Both the position numbers and the translations under genes were made by a program. Positions 24,541 to 33,181 of a DNA stretch of 42,468 bases are shown here, in pieces (the stretch's first letter is position 1; every line of letters begins with the position of its first letter). The notes below the pieces were generated by a model that ran no database searches, was not told the DNA's origin, and was given only the letters and a program-made list of their open reading frames with translations. The DNA lies in assembly GCA_030425545.1 (NCBI GenBank), contig JAUIAC010000018.1:1-42468 (forward strand). Reading direction: 5' to 3'. Origin of the DNA: a bacterium (GTDB lineage: Bacteria > Myxococcota_A > UBA9042).

Positions 24541-27108
24541 ATGACACGCCACGCACCGACGAGCATCGCGGCCACCGTCCTGGTCGCCCTCGCCGTCTTC
24601 GCCCCTGAGGCACGGGCTTACGGCCCCGGCGTGCACCTCCGCGAGTGCGCCCGCTTGGCCGAGCTCATGGCGGCGGAGAGCCACGCGCTGAAGGTCGTCG
24701 CGAGCCCGCAGGCGCGGCCCTGGCTCTTTCTCGGCTGCATCGCGCCCGACTTCCGCCAGGCGATCCAGGCCTTGGCCGGGCGGCCGACCCACAGCAGCGC
24801 GCTGGGTCTGCACCTGGTCCAGGCCGCTCAGAAGCCCGGCGCGCCTCCCCACGCGCTCGCCTTCGCTGTCGGCCACCTGGCGCACCACGCCAGCGACGGG
24901 GTGGAGGAGGCCTTCCTCACGCCGACCATGACCGCGGTGGCGCTGCTCGGGGCGCCCGACCTCTTGCCCGGCGTCGACGACACACCCAAGGCAGAGTGCG
25001 AGACTTGGACCGAGACCCTCGGTGAGTTCCCCAACGGGCGCATGGACCTGCTGATCGCGTGGCTGGAAGACATGGGCCTCTTCGCCAAGCCCGGCGTGGC
25101 CTGGGGGCCGATGCTCGCGTGGTATGCCGCGGAGCTGAGCGCGTGGTCGCCGAAGCACGCCGTGCAGGGCAAGCAGCTGGTGGCCGAGCTGCAGGCGCTC
25201 TTTGCCACCGCCAAGGCCAAGCTCGCGGCCTTCGACAAGGGCACCGTGCTCACGCTGCTCGACGCGCTCAAGAGCAACGCCCCGGCCACCAACCTGCAGG
25301 TGCTGAGCGCGCTCCCCATCGGCGACGCGCTGGCGGTCATCGGCATTACGGCGGGCGGCAAGCTCGACCCGGTGCGCTGGGCCGCGCTGAAGCCCTTGCC
25401 CTTCTTCGCGGACGCCACGCTCTTCCCGAAGATCTACGCGCCGCCCTTCGCGGATCTGGGCCCGCGCTGGACCCTGGATCTGCTCGCAAAGCCCCGCGTC
25501 GACGCCGATTTTCCGGACTACAACGTGTGGGCGATGCGCGCAGGCATCCGGATCAGCCTGGGACATGGCCTGCCGCCTGGGCTGCTCACCCCTGGGGGAC
25601 GGGTGCTCTTCGACGCGGCGCGCTGGCGCAACGCCAAGGGGAGCACGGTGACCTCGTGGCAGGCAGGAGACGGCCCGTTGACGCTCGAGGTCCGGGTCTA
25701 CGCGACGGAGAAGACCGACACCACGCTGGTGCTGCGGGCGCACGCCGACCAGGGTGGCCTGGCGGTCGACCTCGGCGAGGTGGTCACGTGGACGTCGGCG
25801 CCGCTGGTCCACGACCCCATGGACTACATGGCCAAGACCCCGCGCCAGTGGCTGACCCTGGCGGTCGACCCGGCCGGGTGGTTGGGCAAGGCCCGTGGGC
25901 TGGTGTGGTCCCTGGCGCGGGCCGACGCGGGCGTGTCGCCGCAGCAGGCGAAGCCCTTTGTTCACGGCCGCTGGGCGCTCTACCAGGCGCACGACGTGCT
26001 GGACGTGTGGGGGCCGCCCTATGACCCGCACCAGCACACCTACAGCGGCTGGCCGCGGGCGCTCTCGCTGCCCTTCGCGCCCGCGGCGACAGCGTCTGGC
26101 AGCGCGATGGTGGTGCTGCGCCACGGCCCGGCGGGGGGGCTGCTGCACGGGGTCGGCGCGGTGGCGACGCCGCCAGGTGGGGGCGCGCCCCTGACCCTGG
26201 ACCCCACGCCTGGAGGCCGACTCTTGCTCGACCAGGTCCCGCCCGGCACGTGGTCGGTGCAGCTCGGTGCGCGGCCAGGGGACCCGCTCGTGGTCGCGGC
26301 GACGCCGCCCTTCGCGCCGAAGCCGACGCTCAGCGTCACCGTGCTGCCCGGGCAGGTGACCGTGGTCCACGCCCGCGCCACGGCGCCGCTGGTCCTCACG
26401 TCGGCGAGCGCCAGCTGCGCGCAAGACACAGCCGATCCGCAGGTGAGCCTGGCTTGGTCCGTGGCGCCGCTCGCGCCCTTCTCGCGTCAGGACATGCGGG
26501 TGGAGCAGCGGCTGGTGGACCCGTCCGGCGCACAGGTGTGGCCCGGCGCGGGGGCGCGCGCCATCCGCTCGCTGAAGCAGCTCGACGCTGCGCCGCCGCC
26601 GGAGCGGCTGACCTACAGCACAGCGGTGCCGCACGACCTGGCCTGCGCTGTCGGCGCGCGTTGGCAGGCGCGGGTGGTCTACGGCGACCTCGCGGAGGAC
26701 GCCCCGCAGGGCGCTGCGCTCGGTCCCTGGGCGAGCCTGGCCGTGGCGTGGGCTGCGGTCGACCCGGCACACGCGGGTGGATCGGACGCGGACGGCCCTG
26801 GTGGCGACGACGCTGGCGCCGCCGGGCCTGACGGGGAGGCGGCGGACAGCGCGGGGCCAGGCGACGGCGCGGGCGACGACCTGGGCGGGGCCACGGGCGA
26901 CGCGGCGGCCGATGCCGGGCGTCCAAAGGACGCAGCTGCGCCCGACTCGGTGTCCGCTCCGTCGCAGCACGCGCCGGACAGCGGCTGTGTCGCGGTGCCA
27001 CGATCCCCGTCCAACGCGTCTGGCGGCACCACGGCGCTCGGGGGCGTCCTGGCGCTCTCGCTCTGCGCCCTCGCCGTGCTGGGCCGCAGGCGTCGGCGCC
27101 GCCGATGA
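24541..27108 (+). CDS. Zinc-dependent phospholipase C-like protein with MYXO-CTERM-like tail
   Basis: Starting at the ATG at 24541, the 855-residue protein has a signal peptide ending PEARA-YGPG. The first 250 residues resemble zinc-dependent phospholipase C/S1-P1-like domains (PF00882): an N-terminal GPGVHLRECARLAELM, CIAPDFRQ, THSSALGLHLVQ and GHLAHHASDG supply the His/Asp ligands. The central part is beta-rich with no recognised domain. Residues after about 770 form a Gly/Asp/Ala linker, then Ser-Gly-Cys, one hydrophobic helix and a run of seven Arg. This matches the MYXO-CTERM arrangement for anchoring or sorting at the Myxococcota cell surface. The stop overlaps the DUF2752 start as ATGA. 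Confidence 0.82.
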   Translation: MTRHAPTSIAATVLVALAVFAPEARAYGPGVHLRECARLAELMAAESHALKVVASPQARPWLFLGCIAPDFRQAIQALAGRPTHSSALGLHLVQAAQKPGAPPHALAFAVGHLAHHASDGVEEAFLTPTMTAVALLGAPDLLPGVDDTPKAECETWTETLGEFPNGRMDLLIAWLEDMGLFAKPGVAWGPMLAWYAAELSAWSPKHAVQGKQLVAELQALFATAKAKLAAFDKGTVLTLLDALKSNAPATNLQVLSALPIGDALAVIGITAGGKLDPVRWAALKPLPFFADATLFPKIYAPPFADLGPRWTLDLLAKPRVDADFPDYNVWAMRAGIRISLGHGLPPGLLTPGGRVLFDAARWRNAKGSTVTSWQAGDGPLTLEVRVYATEKTDTTLVLRAHADQGGLAVDLGEVVTWTSAPLVHDPMDYMAKTPRQWLTLAVDPAGWLGKARGLVWSLARADAGVSPQQAKPFVHGRWALYQAHDVLDVWGPPYDPHQHTYSGWPRALSLPFAPAATASGSAMVVLRHGPAGGLLHGVGAVATPPGGGAPLTLDPTPGGRLLLDQVPPGTWSVQLGARPGDPLVVAATPPFAPKPTLSVTVLPGQVTVVHARATAPLVLTSASASCAQDTADPQVSLAWSVAPLAPFSRQDMRVEQRLVDPSGAQVWPGAGARAIRSLKQLDAAPPPERLTYSTAVPHDLACAVGARWQARVVYGDLAEDAPQGAALGPWASLAVAWAAVDPAHAGGSDADGPGGDDAGAAGPDGEAADSAGPGDGAGDDLGGATGDAAADAGRPKDAAAPDSVSAPSQHAPDSGCVAVPRSPSNASGGTTALGGVLALSLCALAVLGRRRRRRR

Positions 27109-27587
27109 GCTCCCGACCCGAGCGCTCCGCGGCGCAGGAGCGCGCCGCCTGGGACCGCACCGCCAGGCCGCTGCACGCCCTGATCTTCGGCCTTGCAGCG
27201 CTGGCCGTCGCGCTGGCCACCCTGGCCCTGTCTCCCGGCGACGCGCCGCACCTGGTCGCGTTCCTGGGGGACGACGTCAACGTCCCCTGCACGCTGCGCA
27301 CCACCCTCGGCGTCCCCTGTTGGGCCTGCGGCATGACCCGCGCCTTCGTCCACGGAGCCCGCGGTCACCTGGCCGCCGCGTGGGGCTACAACCCGGCCGG
27401 CCTCGTGCTGCTGGGCGTGGTCGCGCTCCAGCTCCCCTATCGCGCGGTGCGCATGGCCCGTCCGGGCGTGCTGCCGGGCACGTGGCAGCCCGACGTCGCT
27501 GTGGCCGCCGCCGCGTTGGTGCTGACCCTCGCTGTGTGGGTGGCCCGGCTGCTGGGCGCGTGGCCGTTGCCGTTGCCGTTGCCCTAG
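27105..27587 (+). CDS. DUF2752 membrane protein
   Basis: A 160-residue protein with three hydrophobic segments. The motif CTLRTTLGVPCWACGMTRAFVHGARG has the conserved CPxCGxTRA pattern of DUF2752, followed by the AAxxYNPxG motif of that family. DUF2752 proteins are small inner-membrane proteins of unknown function, often next to other envelope genes. Here the start overlaps the preceding phospholipase-like gene's stop as ATGA, so they are coupled and probably act on the same envelope process. The stop is TAG, which shows that TAG normally terminates in this genome. Confidence 0.85.
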   Translation: MSSRPERSAAQERAAWDRTARPLHALIFGLAALAVALATLALSPGDAPHLVAFLGDDVNVPCTLRTTLGVPCWACGMTRAFVHGARGHLAAAWGYNPAGLVLLGVVALQLPYRAVRMARPGVLPGTWQPDVAVAAAALVLTLAVWVARLLGAWPLPLPLP

Positions 27588-27718
27588 TTTGCCTCGAGGA
27601 CTTGGCGGCGACGGCCTGGATCGATCGATGCGGTCGCGATCCCCGCGTCCCGGTCGCCCTCTTTTCGTTTCGGTCGCGATCCGCAACCATGGCCGCAACC
27701 CTCGCAAAGGAGCTGACG

Positions 27719-28486
27719 ATGTCCCACCTCACCGGGCGCCTGCGCCCCGTGCTCGCGTGCGCCGCGCTGGTCGCGCTGAGCCTGCCGCCCACCCTCACCC
27801 TCGGCGCGGAGCCTGCCGCGCCCGCCAGCGCGCCGCGATTCGCCGTTGGCACCGGCCTCGGCTGGACCGGCGAGGGCGCAGGCTCCAACGCCCTCGCTGG
27901 GCTCGTCGGCGCGGGCCTCGGCGGCCTCAGCGGCTCGTTCGCCGCGCTGCCCGTCGCCGTGCTCAACGCCGAGGTGCGCGTCGGCGCGACCAACTGGCTG
28001 ATGGCCGGCGTGTCCGCGCGCTACGCCACCACCGAGTCCGGCGCCCCTGCCGACTTCGCCGGCCTGACCTCCACCGTCCCGTTGGTCTCCGCGACGTCCA
28101 TGCAGGTAGGCGCCGCAGTGGGGCTGCGCCACGTGCACAACCGCGGCGGCGCTGTCGAGGTCTCGACCTACGCCCGGCTCTCGGTGCGACGCACGGTGAG
28201 CGTCGCCGACGTCACCCCGCAGTCGACCGCCCAGAGCGCGGCCGAGACCACGTCGACCACACGGAGCGCCATGGAGCTGGCCGGCTCCGCGGGCATCGTG
28301 CTGGACAAGCGCCTCACGGACGCGCTGTGGCTGCGCTTCACCACGCCCGTGCTCTTCGGCGGGACCACGTCGACGGAAGAGCGCGGCACCGGCGCCACGG
28401 GCGCCGACAAGGGCGACTCCAACGGCCGCAACAACGAGTTTGGGCTCCGCTTCGCGCCGACGCTGACCCTGCGGCTGGCGTTCTGA
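27719..28486 (+). CDS. Predicted exported beta-barrel protein
   Basis: The ATG at 27719 follows AAGGAG and yields a signal peptide ending LTLGA-EP. The 255-residue protein alternates Gly/Ser/Ala-rich strands such as NAEVRVGATNWLMAGVSARY and SMQVGAAVGLRHVHNRGGA with polar loops, and ends RFAPTLTLRLAF, with the terminal Phe typical of outer-membrane barrels assembled by BamA. No named family was recognised. It lies directly before the broken bestrophin, whose first recognisable residues begin at this gene's stop. An ATG at 27689 is a less likely start. Confidence 0.7.
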   Translation: MSHLTGRLRPVLACAALVALSLPPTLTLGAEPAAPASAPRFAVGTGLGWTGEGAGSNALAGLVGAGLGGLSGSFAALPVAVLNAEVRVGATNWLMAGVSARYATTESGAPADFAGLTSTVPLVSATSMQVGAAVGLRHVHNRGGAVEVSTYARLSVRRTVSVADVTPQSTAQSAAETTSTTRSAMELAGSAGIVLDKRLTDALWLRFTTPVLFGGTTSTEERGTGATGADKGDSNGRNNEFGLRFAPTLTLRLAF

Positions 28487-29400
28487 GCCCCAGCGGGCGG
28501 TCGCCGCTCGCCTGGACGTGGTTCGCGCTGCCCTGGCAGCCCGTCGGCCTGATCGGCGTGGCCCTCGCGTTCTATCTGGGCTTCAAGAACAACTCGGCCT
28601 ACGACCGGCTTTGGGAGGCGCGCAAGATCTGGGGGGGGGGCATCGTCAACGCGTCGCGCTCCTTCACTGTGATGGCCCGCGATTTCATCCACGGCGAGGA
28701 CGACGCACCCGCTCTCCGCAACGAGGTCGTCCACCGCCACGTGGCCTGGTTGCACATGCTCACGGTGGAGCTGCGCAAGGTCACGCCTTGGGAGCACCAG
28801 GGCAAGCTGTCTAAAGGTTCGCGCGAGCTCTACGGCACGGCGGTCACCGAGGCCGACGCCGAGGCGGTGCTGGCCGACTACGTCTCGGAGGAAGAGGCGG
28901 CTTAGGTGCTCAGCAAGGGCAACCGCTCGTCCCATCTGCTGAGCTCGCAGTCCCGGCGACTCATGGAGCTCCGCGAGCACGGCATCATCGATCACTTGCG
29001 CCACCTGGCGATGCAGGAGCTCATCACCGAGTTCTACACGGTGCAGGGCAAGGCTGAGCGCATCAAGAAGTTCCCGCTGCCGCGGCAGTGGGTCAGCGCC
29101 AACGCCTACTGCATCTCGATCTTCATGTTTCTGCTGCCCTTCGGGATGCTCGACGTGTTCTCGCCCGGCTCCGAGGTCTGGACGGTCTTTTTCGCCATTC
29201 CGGCGACGGTCATCTGCTTCTGGGTGTTCTGGATGATGGACCGCGTCGGAGAGTACAGCGAGAACCCCTTCGAGGGCCTCGCCAACGATGTGCCCATCAA
29301 GACCATGGCCCGCGGCATCGAGATCGATATCCGCGCGATACTGGACGAGACCGACCTGCCTCCGAATCGGGGGCCGGTCGAGGGCACCGACGTGCTGGTC
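28486..29400 (+). pseudogene. Bestrophin-like (UPF0187) gene, N-truncated with in-frame TAG
   Basis: One frame encodes most of a bacterial bestrophin-type chloride channel: VGLIGVALAFYLGFKNNSAYDR, LWEARKIWGGGIVN and, later, ELITEFYTVQGKAERIKKFPLPRQ, with two helices around FLLPFGMLDVF and TVFFAIPATVICFWVFWM. Two lesions are seen. The first helices normally at the N-terminus (about 60 residues) are absent and no start codon with a ribosome site exists; homology begins just at the stop of the preceding barrel gene. A TAG at 28903-28905 interrupts the frame within the KLSKG...EEEAA/VLSKG stretch. A run of ten G at 28631-28640 adds a Gly to the WGGIVN motif. After about 29400 a non-homologous tail runs to 29577. 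Probably non-functional. Confidence 0.75.
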
Positions 29401-29551
29401 CGACTTGGCGTGCCTGCGAGCGCACCCACAATCGGCGTCCACATCGACGCCGGCCATGGTCGCGGCGCGGCGAACGAGGCCCGACCTCGAGGGCTCATCT
29501 GGACATCAATCTCGCGGCCGCGGGGCTGTGGTCACACGGTGGCACAGCGAG

Positions 29552-30547
29552 TCACGTGGGCCACCGCTCCCCTGTGACCCGCTCGCACAGCGCCCATAGG
29601 GCGTCGACCTCGGCCGCGGGCGTGTGGGTCCGCGCCAAGGGCAGATGGGTGCGCCGGGGGAGCCGGTCGAGGAAGAGCAGCCCTCCCGCCGCGGCGGCCT
29701 CTGTGGATGCTGCGAGCCACACCGCCGTGTCGGCGCCCTGTGCTGCGTTGCGCAGGAAGCTCCGAGTCACTCGATGAAAACCAGGCAAGGCTTCGCGCAC
29801 GCCGCCCGTGTCGGCCCAGCCAGGGTGCATCGCGCTGACCTGGACGCCGCGCGGCCCGAGCCGCGTGTGCATGCGTTGCATCAGCTCAACCTGAGCGCGT
29901 TTGCACTGTGCATAGGCCACGACGCCGTCGAAGGTCTCTGCGCCCTGGCGAAGTTCGTTGGTGCGCAGGCGCTGGGTGTACATGCCGCCCGAGGTGACCC
30001 ACACCACGCGGCTTGGCGCGTCGCGCACGAGGCGCTCGCGGACCAGCGCTGTCAGTAGAAAAGGGCCCGCCACGTGCACAGCGAAGGTGGTCTCCAGACC
30101 TTCCCGCGTCAGCTGTCGCTCGGCGAGCAGCGCGCCAGCGTTGTGCACCACCGCGTCGATGGGGGCGGGGTCTGCAAGCAGCGCCGCCGCGAGCTCGCGC
30201 ACGGCTTCCAGGTCGCCAAGATCGCACCGGTGGAGCGCAAGTTCGGCGGCGGGGTGGTCCTGGGCCAGCTCGCGCTCTGCACGTTCGCCACGTGCAGGGT
30301 TGCGACAGACCAGGTCCACGCGCGCGCCGCGCTGTGCGAGCGCCTCGGCGATGGCCCGGCCCAATCCCGCGTTCGCACCTGTGACGACGATGCGCCTTCC
30401 AGTGAGCGACGCCATGCCGCCGTCTTCACTCCAGGACTGCGCGCGGGCCGCAAATCCGGGTGCGCCGAAGGCCGGCGCCACCATCCAGTCGAGGGTCCCG
30501 GCCAGGGCGCGAGACAGAGCCCCGTTGAGGGCGCGAGGGTTGGCCAT
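29552..30547 (-). CDS. Short-chain dehydrogenase/reductase
   Basis: I take the ATG at 30547, which follows AGGAGGTGAAC. The 331-residue protein has a 45-residue N-terminal extension, then the classical SDR Rossmann fold. TGANAGLG (56-63) binds the dinucleotide and CDLGDLEAV and NAG (136-138) follow. The catalytic set is Ser186 in VTSGGMY, Tyr212 and Lys216 in YAQCK. The sequence resembles retinol-dehydrogenase/DHRS12-type SDRs, which act on lipophilic alcohols or ketones, often membrane-associated. The Arg in CRNPARGE suggests NADP preference. Substrate unknown. It is divergent from the PlsC gene at 30664. Confidence 0.88.
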   Translation of the reverse strand: MANPRALNGALSRALAGTLDWMVAPAFGAPGFAARAQSWSEDGGMASLTGRRIVVTGANAGLGRAIAEALAQRGARVDLVCRNPARGERAERELAQDHPAAELALHRCDLGDLEAVRELAAALLADPAPIDAVVHNAGALLAERQLTREGLETTFAVHVAGPFLLTALVRERLVRDAPSRVVWVTSGGMYTQRLRTNELRQGAETFDGVVAYAQCKRAQVELMQRMHTRLGPRGVQVSAMHPGWADTGGVREALPGFHRVTRSFLRNAAQGADTAVWLAASTEAAAAGGLLFLDRLPRRTHLPLARTHTPAAEVDALWALCERVTGERWPT

Positions 30548-30663
30548 GTTCACCTCCTGCTCCGCTCGATGTCGCTGCTGTCGGGCAGGTGCGGCTGTTC
30601 GCACCTCCGCAGGTTCTCGGGCATCGGTTGGCGGGGCGCTCGTGCCGCCCGGGAGGACGTTCG

Positions 30664-31758
30664 ATGCGTGGCAGGCTGACCAGGCGACCTTGGGTTCGAC
30701 GCGCGGTGACCCTGCCGCTGCTCGCGTTGGCGGCGATGGGCGCCACGGCCCTGGCGCCCTTGGTGCTGCCCTTGGCCGTGGCGCGTGACACGCTTGGCCG
30801 TCGCCGGTGGGGGCTGACGCGGGGCCTGCTGGTGCTCTGCCTGCTGCTGGCCATGGAGACCTTCGGCGTGATTCGCGCGGGCTGGATCTGGCTCCGGTGG
30901 GGTGGGCCCTGGATCGACGCGCGCGGCGCGCGGGACGCCTTCATCCGCGACAACCACGCACTGCAGCGCTGGTGGGCGTCCACGCTCTGGGACAGGAGCC
31001 GACGACTGCTGGGGGTGCGGGTCGAGACGTCAGGTCTGGAGGCGTTGCACGGCGACGGACCACTCCTGGTGTTGGTGCGCCACGCCAGCCACGCCGACAC
31101 CCTCTTGCCGGTCGTGCTGCTCGGCACACGTCGGCTGCGCTACGTGCTCAAGGCAGAGCTTCTCCTCGACCCCTGTCTTGACGTCGTGGGCCAGCGACTG
31201 CGCAACGCCTTTGTGACTCGTGGGGGCGTCGACCGTGCTGCGGAGGTCACGCGCGTGGCCCAGCTCGCCGAGGGGCTCGCCGCCGACGAAGCCGTGGTCG
31301 TCTTTCCGGAAGGCACACGAGCGACACCGGCGAAGCGCGCGCGCGTGATTCAACGGCTCGAGGCGCGGGGGGATCTCGAGGGAGCGGCCCTCGCGCGGCA
31401 GCTCGCGCGCACCCTGCCGCCGCTGCGCGAAGGTGCGGTGGCGCTGGTTGAGCGGTCGGCGGACGCCGACGTGGTCGTGGTGGCGCATCGTGGGCTCGAG
31501 GTGGCGAATCGCCTGCCGAACCTGCTGTCCGGGGCGCTCGTCGGCGCGACGGTGAAGGTGCATGTCTGGCGGGTGCCCGCAGCCGAGGTGCCCCGCGATC
31601 CAGCGGGTGCCCAGGCCTTCCTCGCGGCGCAGTGGCGGTCCGTCGATCTGCTCGCGGGGGGCGTGCAGCCAGAGGCGGGACGGCCAGGCGCAAAGGCGCT
31701 GCCGGCGCGCGTCGGCGCGCGTCGACGTCAGCGGGTAGGCGACGTCGCGCTTGGGTGA
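30664..31758 (+). CDS. Lysophospholipid/glycerol-phosphate acyltransferase family (PlsC-like)
   Basis: The 364-residue protein starts at ATG 30664. Residues 15-80 contain two hydrophobic segments for membrane attachment. The acyltransferase blocks are HASHAD (His140 to Asp145, the HX4D motif), RNAFVTRGG near 181-189 and FPEGTR at 215-220. The enzyme should transfer an acyl chain to a lysophospholipid or related acceptor at the inner membrane. It differs from the usual 240-residue PlsC in its longer N-terminus and a basic C-terminal tail rich in Arg/Pro. It may form a divergent lipid-related pair with the SDR next door, but this is only context. Confidence 0.87.
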   Translation: MRGRLTRRPWVRRAVTLPLLALAAMGATALAPLVLPLAVARDTLGRRRWGLTRGLLVLCLLLAMETFGVIRAGWIWLRWGGPWIDARGARDAFIRDNHALQRWWASTLWDRSRRLLGVRVETSGLEALHGDGPLLVLVRHASHADTLLPVVLLGTRRLRYVLKAELLLDPCLDVVGQRLRNAFVTRGGVDRAAEVTRVAQLAEGLAADEAVVVFPEGTRATPAKRARVIQRLEARGDLEGAALARQLARTLPPLREGAVALVERSADADVVVVAHRGLEVANRLPNLLSGALVGATVKVHVWRVPAAEVPRDPAGAQAFLAAQWRSVDLLAGGVQPEAGRPGAKALPARVGARRRQRVGDVALG

Positions 31759-31806
31759 CGCGACGCAGCACGTCCCTTCGCCGTGCAGCCCCCCGGGCGA
31801 GGCTGC

Positions 31807-33181
31807 TCAGGGACCGCAGGTGCCGCCGACACCGAGCCCCTTGGACGTGCTCCAGTTCGAGAGTCCCCCTTGGAGCGCGAAGTCCTTGAGCGCCCCGTGG
31901 TTGCCCTTGCCGCTGGTGTCCTTGGCGACGGCTACGGTGCTGTTGTTGCCGCCGGGCGTGCCGTCTTCGAAGGTGTAGTTCACCAGGCGGCCCGGGCGGG
32001 GGCCGGTGATCGTGCAGCTCACCGCCGCGCCGCCGGCGCAGCTGCCGGTCTTGCACTGGTCAGCCTGCGTGCAGGCGTCGCCGTCGTCGCACTTGGGGCC
32101 CTAGGCCGGAGCGTGGGCACAGCCCTTCTTCGCCGTGCAGGCGTCGGTGGTGCACACGTCCGCGTCGTCACACAAGGTCACCGGCACGGGCAGGCCGGCG
32201 CAGCTGCCTCCAGCGCAGGTGTCCCCCGTGGTGCAGGGGTCTGCGTCGTCGCACGCCCCGCCCTTGTTGGCGGGCGCCGCGTTGCACTGTCCGGGCGTCG
32301 GGTCACAGAGGCTCACGGTGCACGCCCCGGGCAGCGCGGCAGGGCACGGGACGACCGTGGCCGCGTTGAGCCTGCAGCTCGGCGGACCCGCAGTCTTGTC
32401 GCCGTACAGGCTGCCATTGCACACGTTGGCGTCGTCGAAGGGCGCGCAGTCGGAATCTTCCCAGCACAGGCAAGCGTTGCTCTGCTGCACGCACTCGCCG
32501 GCGGCGCAGGTGTCCTTGCTGCAGACAAAGCCGCCGTCGTTGCAGGGGGTGCCGTCTGGTCGCTGCGTTGCCTTGCACTTGCTGTCCTTGGGGTCGCACT
32601 GCTGCGGTGAGCAGGTCGTGCCCCCAGCGCAGCCCACGGCGGTCCCCGGCGCGACGGCGCAGACCTTCTTTGCCTTGTCGCAGTACAGGGTCCCAGCACA
32701 GAGATCTGCGCTCTGCTTGGCTTTGCAGTCGGCGTCGCTCGCACAAGGACACAGGTTCGTCGCCGGAGCGCAGGTGCCGCCCTTGCAGACATCGACGGTG
32801 GTGCACCAGTTGCCGTCGGCCTCGCAGGGTTTGCCCTCCGAGGCGGGCGTCATCTTGCAGACCCCATCTTTGGCGTCACACGTGTTCTTCAGGCAGTCCG
32901 TGTCCTTGCCCACCCCACAGGTGACCACCGTCGCGGGGTTCGGGTAGCACTGCCCCTCGGGCTTGTTGCAGAACATGCTGCCGACGCACTTGTCAGTCGC
33001 AGCATACTTCGTGCACTCGGCGGTGGTGGTGCACTGGCACGCGGACTTCGACGGCTTGCACCGCCCCTTGGTGCAGCCCTCTCCGCTCGTGCAGTCGAAG
33101 CCATCGTCGCAGGGGAAGCCTTCGGGCAGCTCCTGCATGTCGCAGGCGCCCGTCTTGGGGTCGCAGGTGTTCTTGCGACAC
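31807..33181 (-). pseudogene. Cys-rich repeat surface protein with LamG-like end, broken
   Basis: One minus-strand frame encodes more than ten Cys-rich modules of the pattern CDPKTGACDM, DGFDCTSGEGCTKGRC and ADGNWCTTVDVCKGGTC, of the EGF-like/dickkopf-like type common in Myxococcota surface proteins. A LamG-like beta segment follows (GRLVNYTFEDG, DTSGKGNHGALKDFALQ), ending TCGP. Two lesions are visible. A TAG at 32103-32101 lies inside an otherwise continuous module (KKGCAHAPA, then GPKCDDGDACT). The N-terminus is missing, because module homology ends at about 33181, where a plus-strand glycosyltransferase begins. The upstream reading to 33834 is shadow sequence. Most likely a decayed fragment of a surface-binding protein. 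Confidence 0.75.

Noticed and set aside
28903-32103. TAG recoded to an amino acid (amber or pyrrolysine) in this genome
   Set aside because: TAG ends the DUF2752 gene at 27585-27587, and two TAG codons end the giant lipoprotein at 7049, so TAG serves as a stop here. Both interrupted genes have other lesions.
32963-33181. N-terminal extension of the glycosyltransferase
   Set aside because: These codons are the antisense of the well-supported Cys-rich repeats, with no signature of a GT4 N-terminus.
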